This document shows, in pieces, positions 26,807 through 36,694 of a stretch of 64,000 bases of DNA. The stretch is from a virus. The translations under genes and the position numbers were made by a program. The first letter of the stretch is position 1; every line of letters begins with the position of its first letter. The notes below the pieces were generated by a model, which was not told the DNA's origin, ran no database searches, and was given only the letters and a program-made list of their open reading frames with translations. The DNA lies in the IMG/VR virus record IMGVR_UViG_3300044712_001255, positions 62,001 through 126,000 of that record, one strand, 5' to 3'.

Positions 26807-26813
26807 GGATTTT

Positions 26814-27068
26814 ATGTTCGACCATGATGAAGTGATCAAAATGATACGATCGAATCCTCTGTATCGCCAAGCCCTTGGCAAGCTTGATGATGAAGAGAGA
26901 CAAAAGGTTGACGCTAACGCTGAACGCATGATATCTCAGTTGTTTGGCGCTCTTGCGCCTGTAATCAGCAAGGCGCAACAGGAACAGGCTGATATCGACA
27001 TTGCTAAGGTAGTTAAGGAGAGCACCGGTAAAGTAGAAGGAACGCAGGTTGCAGATGTCAACGAATAA
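26814..27068 (+). CDS. Small helical hypothetical protein
   Basis: 84 residues from ATG 26814, which has AAGGAT at 26805-26810; a longer reading frame from 26784 overlaps the tape measure gene and lacks a ribosome site. Helical and charged, with HDEVIKMIRSNPLYRQALGK and a Gln/Glu-rich second half. No domain recognised. Its end overlaps the next start by 14 bp, so the two are co-translated. Confidence 0.6.
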   Translation: MFDHDEVIKMIRSNPLYRQALGKLDDEERQKVDANAERMISQLFGALAPVISKAQQEQADIDIAKVVKESTGKVEGTQVADVNE

Positions 27069-30000
27069 CAGCAATGTTAACGCGCCAATTGAACACCTTG
27101 CTGATCAAGGTGGTTTCTCTTTGCCACCTACGCCTGGTGAGCCTAACAATGAACGCATAACTTTCATTAATGAACCAGACTCTCCTTATGATATTCAAGC
27201 GCCGACGCTTGTAAAGATCGGCAGCTACCTCAGTAATTTATCGCAGCAAAACAAATACGCAGTTGATGCAAATGAAAAACTTGTATTGACAAAGTTTGAC
27301 GATTCTCGACCGTCACCTGTTTCAACTACAAATACAAAGGCATACGCACCAGACAAGTCAAAGTGGCCAACATCAGTCGGCTTTCCTGTTGGAAATGGTA
27401 AGACTGCTCAAGACATGAGCAATAACGCGACGCTCGTAAAGTCAATTGCAGTAGCACCAGCGTCTAGCAAATACGGTGATTCGCAACCACTCGAGAATAC
27501 AGAGGGTACGCCTGCAAACGCCTATGCCAATGCAGTGTTGTCGTACAATCGTTTTACGTCCAGCAATAAGCTGAACCCAACGATCGCAGCAGGAAATTAT
27601 TACGCTCAACCTGATTCTAATTTCAATCCAACAGTGCGTCTACAAACTGGTGGTGGCGAAAGCTTAGGTAAGTACGCAGAACCAAATACGTACAAGGACG
27701 AGAATTTCAATCACATGGCGCTGATTGGTTACATGATGTCGCTTCGTGGAACGGGCGAGGTCGGGTCTGGTAATCAAGGGTATGATCCATTAGATGGTGG
27801 TAGAGAAGCAGAGGCGCTTCTACCCTCTGGTGATCAGTTAATGATTGAGCGTCCTAACGTAAACAACTTCAACGCTCGCCGAGTGCTGTCAGAAATGACG
27901 CCTGTTCGAGGCGCAACCAAAAGCCTTGTTAGCATATACGCGAAGGGCTCTAGCGATGAGGGGGATAATTCTTGGGGTGTGATGAATAACATCTACGACC
28001 AATTCTCAGGAATTACCGCGATTGGTATGGTCGCCCTCTCGATAGCACTTGTGTTGGCGACGACGGCGCTAACGGGTATTCTTGGGTCTGTATTCGGTCT
28101 CATCTCAAGCAATCCCAACGCAACGACAAAACACAAAGATGGAACGTTCGTTTTTGGTAAGTCTCGAGCAAATCTCGAGTCCGCAGCGGGCTTTGACATA
28201 TTTCAAGCTGTTGGTACTGGAATAGCTGATTTAATTGGAATTCACGCAACAACAAGCAATTTTCAAGCCGCGTTGATGAGGGGAATTGGTGTATTCTTTG
28301 GTCTTGACGTCGGCGTAAGCGATCTTCTGAATCCCACTGGTGCATTAGGCGCAGTTGCAACGGCAATTGAATCCCCTGGGTTCAAAGCAGTAACATGTCG
28401 ATCAATTATGCGTTCTACCATGATATTCATCAATAAATTGAAGGGTTTAGCTGACAGCCCGTCTATCATGGCAGGCGTGAAGAATTTCCTATCACTATTT
28501 GAAATACTGAAGGAAAGCAAGTTGATGTCTGCGATCAACTTATTTGCAACGCTTGGTGACATGGCGATATTGAAAATGAATGAGGACACGCTTGTTGAAA
28601 AGCAAGGTGGAGTTGTCTATCATTCAACAATCGATGCGCAAAAGCAAGGGTTACCAGGTGAATCTGTCACAAAGCATCGGCTACAGTACAAGGCGGGCGA
28701 AAGTAGCTTCAAGATTGCGTGGGCAAACAATCGTACGCCCTCATCGCTACTTTTGCCTGTAAACGTGCAAGGATTAGCTGCATTAGAAGCAGCTACTGCA
28801 ACAACTCAACACACTTCACCACGTGCCGCGACAGGTCAAAAAAATGACGCGGAGTGGTCAAAATCATACAATTACATCTCAAAGGAAAATAGAATTCCAC
28901 AAAACGTAGATGATAATTCGGTGTCAGTCGCTAACATTGAAACAATGCTTGACGCTGAGTACGTGCCATTCTATTTTCATGATCTTCGTACCAATGAAAT
29001 CATAAGCTTCCAGGCATTTTTGGGATCACTTAAAGATGATTACACGCCACAATGGGAAAATAGCGATGCGTTTGGACGTGTAGACAAAGTCAAAATCTAC
29101 AAGTCAACTGACAGACGCATATCATTTGATTTTTGGGTTGTTGCGCTTGATCGCAAAGACTTCGATGATATGTGGGTTAAGATCAATAAATTGGTCACTA
29201 TGGTTTACCCACAGTACTCAGCAGGAAGAAAGCTAATTGCCGACGGCGGCAAAACTACTATTACAATGCCGTTTAGCCAGGTGATGACATCTTCACCTAT
29301 CGTACGCTTACGTATTGGCGACGTAATTCGCTCAAACTATTCACGGTTCAATTTATCAAGAGTATTTGGGTTAGCTGACACTGATGCGAAAATTAATGGC
29401 GTGTCTCTAGATACGTCAAGCATTACATCAACCTTACAAACGGCAAAGAAAGAGCTCGATGTCTTGTTACGCAACCCAGAAACAGCAGGCGACAACTATA
29501 CATTCTACCTGACGTCTCCAACGCCAGCATTGATGGCAAAAGCTAGTTCTGGAATACAAATTTCATTGCCCATTATTGGAAAATCTTCAAACGATCGACC
29601 TACGCAAAATGCTATGATTCCTCTTGAAATGTTGCCTTATTTCAAGATGAGGGCTGAATCTTCTTCAATGATGGGCGGCCAAGGCACATTTGTCATTAGC
29701 GCTATGACGCCAGATGAACTAAAACAGAACTGGAGATTGAACGCAAGCATGATAAAACTTGTAGACGAGCAAACAAAAGTCATTGCTGAAAAATACAAGT
29801 TTGATTCTACGAAGTTTCAAATTCCATTATCATCAATATCACTTACGCCAGAAAGTATGAGACAATTTTGGGCAGCATATTCAGAATCTCCAGAAGAAAT
29901 GATGAAATTCATGGATAAAAATTCAAATGCAATCGTCAAGTCATTCCAGGAAATGGGAGGTAAAGGACTTGCCGGAACGATTGACCAAATGAACTTTGAA

Positions 30001-30180
30001 TGGCTAGACGCTAATCACATGCGTTGGGAGACTGAACAGCGTTCACGAGCACCACAACGTACGAAGGTCACTATGACGTTTAGCCCAATTCACGATATCT
30101 CTCCCGGTATTGATCACATGGGATACAATCGAGCTCCAATATACCCAGTTGGTTCTATGTTTTCTGAAATCGACAGGTAA
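27055..30180 (+). CDS. Large baseplate/hub candidate protein
   Basis: 1,041 residues from ATG 27055 (TTG 27049 adds two). The N-terminal ~280 residues are low in predicted structure; residues ~320-350 are strongly hydrophobic (GMVALSIALVLATTALTGIL). Around residue 640 a well-formed domain begins: VPFYFHDLRTNEIISFQAFL, then VDKVKIYKSTDRRISFDFWV and DDMWVKINKLVTMVYPQYS. I have seen this pattern in unnamed virion proteins of large T4-like phages, and its place after the tape measure suggests a baseplate hub or tail-tip role. No enzyme motif is seen. Confidence 0.6.
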   Translation: MSTNNSNVNAPIEHLADQGGFSLPPTPGEPNNERITFINEPDSPYDIQAPTLVKIGSYLSNLSQQNKYAVDANEKLVLTKFDDSRPSPVSTTNTKAYAPDKSKWPTSVGFPVGNGKTAQDMSNNATLVKSIAVAPASSKYGDSQPLENTEGTPANAYANAVLSYNRFTSSNKLNPTIAAGNYYAQPDSNFNPTVRLQTGGGESLGKYAEPNTYKDENFNHMALIGYMMSLRGTGEVGSGNQGYDPLDGGREAEALLPSGDQLMIERPNVNNFNARRVLSEMTPVRGATKSLVSIYAKGSSDEGDNSWGVMNNIYDQFSGITAIGMVALSIALVLATTALTGILGSVFGLISSNPNATTKHKDGTFVFGKSRANLESAAGFDIFQAVGTGIADLIGIHATTSNFQAALMRGIGVFFGLDVGVSDLLNPTGALGAVATAIESPGFKAVTCRSIMRSTMIFINKLKGLADSPSIMAGVKNFLSLFEILKESKLMSAINLFATLGDMAILKMNEDTLVEKQGGVVYHSTIDAQKQGLPGESVTKHRLQYKAGESSFKIAWANNRTPSSLLLPVNVQGLAALEAATATTQHTSPRAATGQKNDAEWSKSYNYISKENRIPQNVDDNSVSVANIETMLDAEYVPFYFHDLRTNEIISFQAFLGSLKDDYTPQWENSDAFGRVDKVKIYKSTDRRISFDFWVVALDRKDFDDMWVKINKLVTMVYPQYSAGRKLIADGGKTTITMPFSQVMTSSPIVRLRIGDVIRSNYSRFNLSRVFGLADTDAKINGVSLDTSSITSTLQTAKKELDVLLRNPETAGDNYTFYLTSPTPALMAKASSGIQISLPIIGKSSNDRPTQNAMIPLEMLPYFKMRAESSSMMGGQGTFVISAMTPDELKQNWRLNASMIKLVDEQTKVIAEKYKFDSTKFQIPLSSISLTPESMRQFWAAYSESPEEMMKFMDKNSNAIVKSFQEMGGKGLAGTIDQMNFEWLDANHMRWETEQRSRAPQRTKVTMTFSPIHDISPGIDHMGYNRAPIYPVGSMFSEIDR

Positions 30181-30188
30181 GGATTCGT

Positions 30189-30482
30189 ATGGCAATCAGT
30201 CGTTACATAGCTGCACCAATCATTGGGTTTGGAACACAATTTGGTACGTCATACGCTGCTGCAAGCTTGCGTCATGCAGTGATTGATGGTACTTTACCGT
30301 GTAAGCAGATCATTGTTCGTGGTAAGGAACGCCTTGATACAATAGCTGGCGTTGAATACGGTGATGCGAAATATTGGTGGGTGTTGGCGGCAACGAGTGG
30401 AATTGGATGGGGATTGCAGGTCCCAACAGACACGGTAGTGTACGTTCCAAATCTGCAGGACGCGTTGTCATACGTGGTATAA
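30189..30482 (+). CDS. LysM/tail-protein-X-like small baseplate protein (gp53-like)
   Basis: 97 residues. The segment RGKERLDTIAGVEYGDAKYW, then WVLAATSGIGWGLQVPTDTV and VYVP, follows the LysM-like pattern (go to site, small turn, YGD..YWW, final hydrophobic P) found in phage tail protein X and T4 gp53. Such proteins sit in the baseplate and may touch peptidoglycan or partner proteins. It lies between two large baseplate candidates, with TAAGGATTCGT before the ATG. Confidence 0.65.
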   Translation: MAISRYIAAPIIGFGTQFGTSYAAASLRHAVIDGTLPCKQIIVRGKERLDTIAGVEYGDAKYWWVLAATSGIGWGLQVPTDTVVYVPNLQDALSYVV

Positions 30483-30483
30483 C

Positions 30484-33400
30484 ATGGCAGACATAAATTC
30501 AGAAGAAGCGTTAATGAAATACTACCAAATGGTCGAGATGATCGACTCATTTGGCGCACGTACAATACTGTCATCTACGCTCGACTCCGCGGCTCGCAAT
30601 TCTGGTGGGTCTGACGTTCCGACAAACGCAAATTTCTATAAGGCGTTGATGAGGTTACTGCTTGAGGTGGACTCTAGGGGTGCATACAGCATCACCAAGT
30701 TGGTTGAAAAGCTAAAGGAGCTGTGCAAAGATGGCTCATTGAAATCAGCTGAATCAGACGAGTTACACAAGAAAATCATTCGGCACATTATTCGTGTGTA
30801 CTCTACGAAAGGCGAAAAGATTGACCTCTTAGATGACGGCAAACCATATCAAAACATGTACTACAAAGAGGAAAAAAACTCTGGCGTTGACTACATGGAC
30901 TCATTGCTACAAATCTTCCCGAAGGAAACACAAAGCCAATTAAAGAAATCCAACACGTCATTGTCGGCTGTGCTGTGTACTGCGCCTATTCTACTGCCAC
31001 AAAATCGTAATGTAAGCAAGATAGAATTCTGGTTGAATCATATGCCATCAATCGTGGTATCTCGGATGGTACCATTTGTTGATGTGAAATTCACATTTGA
31101 ACGATTCGATAACGAAAATAACAAAACAGCAAATTCAACGTTTAGTTTGATAAAATTTCTTGAAGGCGCCAAGATGACGTTTGAAGGCGCAAACAAGACA
31201 TTGCATGAAGCAAATTTTTACGATGCTGGACAAAGCAATGAAGATCCTACTATGCGTCGATTCTATCATCGAGCTGGTATGGAGGTGTTTCTTTCCCCAC
31301 AAACGATGGTAAATCCAAACAAGGAAGCATCAGATTCTCGTTACGTGAGTATCACAGATAAGATGCGTCCCTATGCGTCATTGAAGAGCATCGATATCAG
31401 CATTCAACCCACATTTGGGTTTATGACGTACAAGAACGGATCATTGTCATTTACGTTGCATGATCGTTCTAGACTCACAGAGATTTCAGACCTAATTCGT
31501 CCACAACTTTTCAAGGGCGCAACAATTTGGATCACGTATGGGTGGCGTCATCCACCAGAACCGGGAAATGCATACGCAAATTTCATCAACAATAACATGA
31601 TGATGAGAGAAGCGTTTATGGTCGTCAATACAGAACTCAGCTTTGACAACGTCGGTCAGGTGAATATCAAACTTCACATTGCAACAAAGGGGGCAATTCA
31701 AGGTGAGACAAATTCACTAGCGTCTAACGTAGGTAAGGACATAAACAACATCCTTAATGAATTGTCAACTATCACCAAAAATATCATGAAGGCTCGCGCT
31801 GCCATGGGCGGTGGAGTGTCTGGATTTAAGGAAGAAGTCCGTGCATTTCAAGTCATTGATCAAGCCGCACGTGGTACTGCCCTAAAGTACGATGAAGTCG
31901 TCAAAGGAATGGACCAGATTAAAAAGCTGCTTTCTAATAAGAAGTTGAACAATCCTGAACTAAAACAAGCGTTAACTGATGTATCAAAAGAACTGTCTAA
32001 GTTGTATGGCAATGGACAAGGTAACAAATCATTATTGATCTCATCTAAGGGTCTTTTCAGCAAGATACAAAACACTTACGAACAAGCAGTGAAACAAAAG
32101 TTTGAAGCCATGCAAGAGGGACCAGATCCCTGGTTGTTGTCAAACGTTCACGCAAACAAAAAGGGAGTAAAAGACGCATTAGCAAGTAAGATACCAGATT
32201 GGGCAATCAATCCTGAAATTGCTAACTTGTTGCAAGGCGCGTCATTTGATTACCAAAGCGATAAATCAGCGTCAACGAAATTGAAGCACACCACAAGAAT
32301 TGTTTCATTCGGTAAGCTGTTCATGAATTTTGTAGGTGAATCGTTTGCTGGCATAGACGGTATTGATGAAGTGCAAGTTTGGTTCTATCGATTGAACGAC
32401 AGCTGCGGTCCTGCGAGTGGAATGAACATCGCTGAATTCCCAATTGAAGTCAATACAATCTACACAAAATACAGCGATTACGTGTATAAGAAGCGAGTAC
32501 AAAACATCTCTGTTCAGGAGTTCCTGAGCTTAGTGATAAACACGCAATTCACAGATCCACGTGCAATACCGTATGGCTTACGAATGTATTACAAGCCGTA
32601 CAACGTCTCAGCACCAGATCCTGCTGAGCGTACAGGCATACCCACAACATTGCAAAACGGAATTTTAGAGCGTCAATCAAAGTACGGTGTTTTCAAGTAT
32701 CCTGCGCTTGAGATCATGATTGAAACTGTACACGCTAATAACACAAATGCCAATCAACCCGTGGACTTACTTACGTTATACGAATATCTTGAAGCACCTG
32801 AAGCGAAAAAATTTGGATCAATGAAATTAGCATCTGGCGCGGACGGTGATCGACGTATCATGCGAGTTCATGTTTACGATAAGTCAGTTGATCCTTACCC
32901 CACAGAATCAAGCATGCTGCGTGATAAGCAAGGGTTCATTTACGAAATTCCTGCTTCACCAGCAAGCAAAAAATACTTTTCTGAGCAACAGGAAATTGTA
33001 CGTAAGGGATACGCAAAAGATCAAAGTGACAAGCGTCAACAAGACGCGTTGTCGAAGGCGCTTCGAGGTCAGCAAGGTATTCGAATGTATAAGTCGGATG
33101 CGCAAGCCGTAAGCACGGAAGGCGCATTTGAAAAGATGGCAGAATTCGTCGCGCGTGGCGTTCCCACAATTACGTATGGGTCAAACGGCACAACGATCAA
33201 AAATTGCAACGTGTCTTCAAAGGCTGATCCATTACTATCAACTGCAAACATGATTCGTCCAGAAGGCGATCCCAACAGCGTACAACCTAATGGCGCAGGA
33301 TTTGGTAATATGCCAATTCGCGTTGTGCCTGCTACGATGACAATGTCATCATTGGGTTGTCCGTTGGCGAACCCGGCGCAATTGTATTTCTTCAATTTTG

Positions 33401-33621
33401 GCACAGGCACAACCATCGATAACTTCTACATTTTGACGCACATAACTCATCAATTCGGTCCTGGAAAGTTTGAAACGAACTGGACGTTTGGATATTCTGA
33501 CGCGTATGCTCGAATTGAAGGCGCACCAATCTTTGTCGATAGTTTGAAGAAGTTCCTAGAAGATGAAGAAGATGATCAGACTAACGACAATATCAACGAT
33601 GCGTTCATGAATGAATACTAG
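30484..33621 (+). CDS. Large baseplate-associated virion protein
   Basis: 1,045 residues, starting 1 bp after the previous stop. The first ~150 residues are helical; a beta-rich region follows (IEFWLNHMPSIVVSRMVPFV, SLKSIDISIQPTFGFMTYKN, ATIWITYGWRHPPEPG). A helical, Lys-rich insert lies at about residues 420-560, and the last ~100 residues return to beta structure (ATMTMSSLGCPLANPAQLYF, FETNWTFGYSDAYARIEGAP) followed by an acidic tail. I do not recognise a named family; placement after the LysM-like gene points to the hub or tail tip. Confidence 0.6.
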   Translation: MADINSEEALMKYYQMVEMIDSFGARTILSSTLDSAARNSGGSDVPTNANFYKALMRLLLEVDSRGAYSITKLVEKLKELCKDGSLKSAESDELHKKIIRHIIRVYSTKGEKIDLLDDGKPYQNMYYKEEKNSGVDYMDSLLQIFPKETQSQLKKSNTSLSAVLCTAPILLPQNRNVSKIEFWLNHMPSIVVSRMVPFVDVKFTFERFDNENNKTANSTFSLIKFLEGAKMTFEGANKTLHEANFYDAGQSNEDPTMRRFYHRAGMEVFLSPQTMVNPNKEASDSRYVSITDKMRPYASLKSIDISIQPTFGFMTYKNGSLSFTLHDRSRLTEISDLIRPQLFKGATIWITYGWRHPPEPGNAYANFINNNMMMREAFMVVNTELSFDNVGQVNIKLHIATKGAIQGETNSLASNVGKDINNILNELSTITKNIMKARAAMGGGVSGFKEEVRAFQVIDQAARGTALKYDEVVKGMDQIKKLLSNKKLNNPELKQALTDVSKELSKLYGNGQGNKSLLISSKGLFSKIQNTYEQAVKQKFEAMQEGPDPWLLSNVHANKKGVKDALASKIPDWAINPEIANLLQGASFDYQSDKSASTKLKHTTRIVSFGKLFMNFVGESFAGIDGIDEVQVWFYRLNDSCGPASGMNIAEFPIEVNTIYTKYSDYVYKKRVQNISVQEFLSLVINTQFTDPRAIPYGLRMYYKPYNVSAPDPAERTGIPTTLQNGILERQSKYGVFKYPALEIMIETVHANNTNANQPVDLLTLYEYLEAPEAKKFGSMKLASGADGDRRIMRVHVYDKSVDPYPTESSMLRDKQGFIYEIPASPASKKYFSEQQEIVRKGYAKDQSDKRQQDALSKALRGQQGIRMYKSDAQAVSTEGAFEKMAEFVARGVPTITYGSNGTTIKNCNVSSKADPLLSTANMIRPEGDPNSVQPNGAGFGNMPIRVVPATMTMSSLGCPLANPAQLYFFNFGTGTTIDNFYILTHITHQFGPGKFETNWTFGYSDAYARIEGAPIFVDSLKKFLEDEEDDQTNDNINDAFMNEY

Positions 33622-33633
33622 ACACACGTATGG

Positions 33634-33645
33634 TAACATTGAGCC
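33634..33645 (+). promoter_or_regulatory. Leaderless-type promoter of the DNA polymerase gene
   Basis: Extended -10 TGG-TAACAT (hexamer 33634-33639), then 6 nt (TGAGCC), then ATG 33646. There is no Shine-Dalgarno sequence. Confidence 0.55.
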
Positions 33646-34911
33646 ATGCGTGTTGCGCTCTCTGCGTCGCTGTTGATGACAGACAAAACGTTGTTGATCA
33701 ATGATGACAAAACGCTAAGTTGGGTTGATGATATTCCACAAGATGCGTGGGTGTTCAGCGGTGCCCCAAAACCTGGCAAGTGCTTTGATACGTTGTTGAA
33801 GCTCAATCACTTGTCAGTTGATGCAACAATTGATTCTCGCTATGAAAGCGTTGCACGTACCGTGTTGTCTGGTTCTATGTTCGCAACGCCTCCTTATGCA
33901 TTGTTGATGTCTCAAGGCCACATCAAGGAGCGAATTAGAAAAATCGTACATCAGGTTGTGGGTTACCTTGGTTCAATAGACACCAATTATTTTGATAGCA
34001 CGTGGGTGCCCGCGACAAGGGTTTTTGACCGCCTGAGGCCTGCAAAAATAGACACAACGTCCTGGCATGGGTGGATGTTACGTGAAGTCGGCAACAAACC
34101 AATCATCAAAACGTTCGCGCCAGGAACTGATGATTTCGCCGAGCCTGTTGAATACGACAGATTTGGCACTCGTACAGGTCGATTGACTGTAAAGTCTGGC
34201 CCAAACATCTTGACATTGCGCAAAGACGCAAGGAACATGATAACTTCTCGTTATCAAAATGGTTCAATCATCTTTTATGACTTTTCTGGTCAGGAAGCTC
34301 GTGTAGTGTTGTATGAGGCTGGTCGGCGATGCGAAGAACTTGATCTCTACGGTATGATGACACGGCAGCTGTTTGACAACCAGATTGAACGTAATGTTGT
34401 GAAGCAGGCTGTGTTGTCAGAGTTGTACGGTCAAGGCCACGCGGCGCTCGGCAAGCGTTTGGGAATTGCCGGTGAAGCTCTCACTGCATTCATTAAACGT
34501 ATTAGAACGTACTTTCACTTCGGGAAGCTACAACGTCATGTGAAGGGTGGCTTCATTGCTAACGGATATGTCACCAATCGATTTGGGCGCAAGATCACAA
34601 TTGACGAACCGCTCGATAACATCATTTTTAATTCATACGTGCAATCAACGGCGGCTGATGTAGCCTTGCTTGGGTTTGATTGCTTGTGTGAATCTGTGTT
34701 ACCTCAATATACAAATTTTACGCCGTTGTTTTTGCTACATGATGCATTGATCATCGACGTTGAAGACGCAAGCAAGCTACCAGAAGTTGCGTGGATCAAG
34801 GTACCAGGTTATGTTCAGCGATGGCCGGTAAAGCTTGAACACATGACCAAGGTAGAAGTACAGTCTGGTGAAGAGGAACAAGAAGATGAAATCACAAGAT
34901 CTGCGACCTGA
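33646..34911 (+). CDS. DNA polymerase, family A (polymerase domain only)
   Basis: 421 residues carrying the family A motifs: A, IIFYDFSGQEARVVLYEA (near residue 210); B, RNVVKQAVLSELYG (249-262); C, FLLHDALIID (near 366), where the usual HDE is HDA. The position equal to E. coli Pol I Phe762 is Leu. The N-terminal ~150 residues are too short to hold a normal 3'-5' exonuclease and show none of its motifs; a separate 5' nuclease gene is at 39515. It copies phage DNA or repairs it. Its start appears leaderless. The stop of this gene overlaps the HD hydrolase start by 26 bp. Confidence 0.85.
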   Translation: MRVALSASLLMTDKTLLINDDKTLSWVDDIPQDAWVFSGAPKPGKCFDTLLKLNHLSVDATIDSRYESVARTVLSGSMFATPPYALLMSQGHIKERIRKIVHQVVGYLGSIDTNYFDSTWVPATRVFDRLRPAKIDTTSWHGWMLREVGNKPIIKTFAPGTDDFAEPVEYDRFGTRTGRLTVKSGPNILTLRKDARNMITSRYQNGSIIFYDFSGQEARVVLYEAGRRCEELDLYGMMTRQLFDNQIERNVVKQAVLSELYGQGHAALGKRLGIAGEALTAFIKRIRTYFHFGKLQRHVKGGFIANGYVTNRFGRKITIDEPLDNIIFNSYVQSTAADVALLGFDCLCESVLPQYTNFTPLFLLHDALIIDVEDASKLPEVAWIKVPGYVQRWPVKLEHMTKVEVQSGEEEQEDEITRSAT

Positions 34912-35506
34912 AGACGTTGAGGCAAACTTCAACAAATATGTTGAGTACCTGAAGAAAATTCAGGATCCAAGTCGTCAGGCAGCAGCATTGTCTGTGACAG
35001 AACTTTTGGGAGAGCGCCTTGCCTTGTGTCCCGCTTCAGGTCGTACAGAACATCATAATTGTTTTGTTGGCGGGCTTGTTGATCATTCAATTCGAGTGCT
35101 GCGTAACGCCCTGGTGTTGCGAAAGACATTCGATATGGTGAATGATGTTCCACTTGATTCTGTTGTAATCGCAGCACTGTTTCATGACTTGGGTAAGGTC
35201 GGTGATTACGATGTTGATTATTACGTCCCTCAGGACAGCGACTGGCACAGGGAAAAGCTGGGTGAGCTGTACACTTTTAACAAGAATCTACCATTCATGA
35301 CTGTGCCGCATCGTAGTCTGTGGTTGCTTCAGAAGGCAGGACTTGCGCTCACTCAGGATGAGTTCCTGGCAATCATGTTGCATGATGGGCAATATGCGGA
35401 AGGTAACAAGCAATATGCCATGAAGGAACGTACGCTTGTTGATTTGATTCACATGGCTGATTTCATGGCATGTAAGCAAGAAAAGAATGGAAATGGAGAA
35501 AAGTGA
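34886..35506 (+). CDS. HD-domain phosphohydrolase
   Basis: 206 residues from ATG 34886 (GAGGAA at 34873-34878). The HD signature is CFVGGLVDHSIRVLRNALVL, then AALFHDLGKVGDYD, and later IMLHDGQYAEGNKQY, giving the H...HD...D metal ligands. The fold is typical of nucleotide or oligonucleotide hydrolases; YhaM-like and (p)ppGpp-type members share the layout, so substrate cannot be fixed. It overlaps the polymerase gene, suggesting a replication-linked job. Confidence 0.8.
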   Translation: MKSQDLRPEDVEANFNKYVEYLKKIQDPSRQAAALSVTELLGERLALCPASGRTEHHNCFVGGLVDHSIRVLRNALVLRKTFDMVNDVPLDSVVIAALFHDLGKVGDYDVDYYVPQDSDWHREKLGELYTFNKNLPFMTVPHRSLWLLQKAGLALTQDEFLAIMLHDGQYAEGNKQYAMKERTLVDLIHMADFMACKQEKNGNGEK

Positions 35507-35718
35507 TGCAAAGTGATGCCGTACCTTTTGTGAAGATCGTTTTGGATGGTTCGCAGAATCCTCGAACTATTGAGAATGTCTTGCTAGAATCTGGCGCTGA
35601 CGTTGCTCGCACAGCTGATCCAGATCTATACTTTGCGTATGATGCTTCAAAATCTATGCTCGATAGTCTTGTTGGTGATGGTATTGCTGCATACCATGTC
35701 ATCGAAGTGAATACTTAA
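35506..35718 (+). CDS. Small hypothetical protein
   Basis: 70 residues from ATG 35506 (TGATG overlap with the HD gene, GGAGAAAAG upstream). It reads as a small alpha/beta protein (PFVKIVLDGSQNPRTIENVL, DPDLYFAYDASKSML). No family recognised; co-translated with the HD hydrolase. Confidence 0.6.
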   Translation: MQSDAVPFVKIVLDGSQNPRTIENVLLESGADVARTADPDLYFAYDASKSMLDSLVGDGIAAYHVIEVNT

Positions 35719-35725
35719 TATCGCG

Positions 35726-36025
35726 ATGGCGTCTTCAGCAAAAAGATTACTGGAACAATACGTAAGAGCGTTGATCGCCGAATCTGACGTATCAGAGACA
35801 GCGGCGGGTGCTCCTGGAGAACATGATATCATTGAGCCTGGTTCAGAGGGCGACATCAGCGGGCAAGAAGAAACAGAAGGTTGCTCAGCAGGAATGGCAG
35901 ATGAATGTGGTGGAGCCGGTGCGGGTGGCGGAATCTCTGTCGCCAGCACTGGTCTTCCTGGCGCTCCTGGCATGGGCATGAAAAGAAACACAAGGTCAAA
36001 TTCAAGATCTAGAACTGAAAGATAG
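35726..36025 (+). CDS. Small Gly/Ala/Pro-rich protein with capsid-targeting-like N-terminus
   Basis: 99 residues. The N-terminus KRLLEQYVRALIAESD is helical and closely resembles the T4 internal-protein leader (ending IAE|A, the prohead-protease cut). Then follow an acidic stretch, a Gly/Ala/Pro-rich middle and a basic Arg/Ser tail (RNTRSNSRSRTER), which could bind DNA. The composition fits a protein packed into the capsid with DNA. This role is inferred; no homologue of known function is recognised. Confidence 0.5.
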   Translation: MASSAKRLLEQYVRALIAESDVSETAAGAPGEHDIIEPGSEGDISGQEETEGCSAGMADECGGAGAGGGISVASTGLPGAPGMGMKRNTRSNSRSRTER

Positions 36026-36031
36026 AAACGC

Positions 36032-36054
36032 TGTCACGATTTACACTCGTGACA
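36032..36054 (+). terminator. Hairpin before the methyltransferase gene
   Basis: 8-bp stem TGTCACGA/TCGTGACA with a 7-nt loop. No T-tract follows. It lies just upstream of the leaderless-type promoter at 36062, so it probably insulates the next gene. Confidence 0.4.
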
Positions 36055-36061
36055 CACTGTG

Positions 36062-36073
36062 TATAGTTTAGGC
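36062..36073 (+). promoter_or_regulatory. Leaderless-type promoter of the methyltransferase
   Basis: TATAGT (36062-36067) followed by 6 nt (TTAGGC) and ATG 36074, preceded by TGTG. Confidence 0.55.
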
Positions 36074-36694
36074 ATGGCAAGAGCTATAAAGAACAAACCG
36101 TACGATCCCGAGAAAGAGCGTACCGTATACGATGATGAGTATTATCATAATCATGTAAAGTACTATCAACGTGGTATTCCTCATTTTGAGCAATTCCTAC
36201 GTGATGAATTCAAGTTCGAAAGCATCGCAGACATTGGATGTGGAACCGGTGCATTCTCTGCGCCATTCCAGACAGACAAAAAGGTTTATGGGTTTGACTT
36301 CTCGGTTGGATCTGAGGGTGTAAGTTTTCTTGATCCCAAGAATTACTACTCTGCAGACCTAACGGTTCCAAACTCAACTTCTGTCGCCAAGGGCGTTGAT
36401 ATTGCGATGTCGTTGGAAGTGTATGAGCATCTGCTTCCTGAATTTGAGATGACGTATCTGGATAACGTATTTGGTCTTGGATCAAAGTGGGTTATCATAT
36501 CATGCGCCCCTCCAGGACAGTGGGGTCGCCACCACGTAAATTGTAAGTCTTTGGCAGACGTTGAAGCTACGGTGACAGGAAGATTCCCACAGTATGTGGT
36601 GAACCCTGACATCACTGATCGTTTCAAGAAAATCAAGCTTCTAGCATCATTCTATCGTAAGAACACTTTGGTATTCGAACGACGTGATGTTTGA
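36074..36694 (+). CDS. SAM-dependent methyltransferase, class I
   Basis: 206 residues from ATG 36074; GTG 36059 would put the start inside the promoter. SAM motif I is IADIGCGTGAFSAPF (near residue 50), with an acidic motif II region (VYGFDFS) and motif IV-like DIAMSLEVYEHLLPEF, the pattern of small-molecule and protein methyltransferases more than of DNA methylases. The later GRHHVNCKSLADVEATV is typical of this broad group. The target is unknown. Confidence 0.75.
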   Translation: MARAIKNKPYDPEKERTVYDDEYYHNHVKYYQRGIPHFEQFLRDEFKFESIADIGCGTGAFSAPFQTDKKVYGFDFSVGSEGVSFLDPKNYYSADLTVPNSTSVAKGVDIAMSLEVYEHLLPEFEMTYLDNVFGLGSKWVIISCAPPGQWGRHHVNCKSLADVEATVTGRFPQYVVNPDITDRFKKIKLLASFYRKNTLVFERRDV

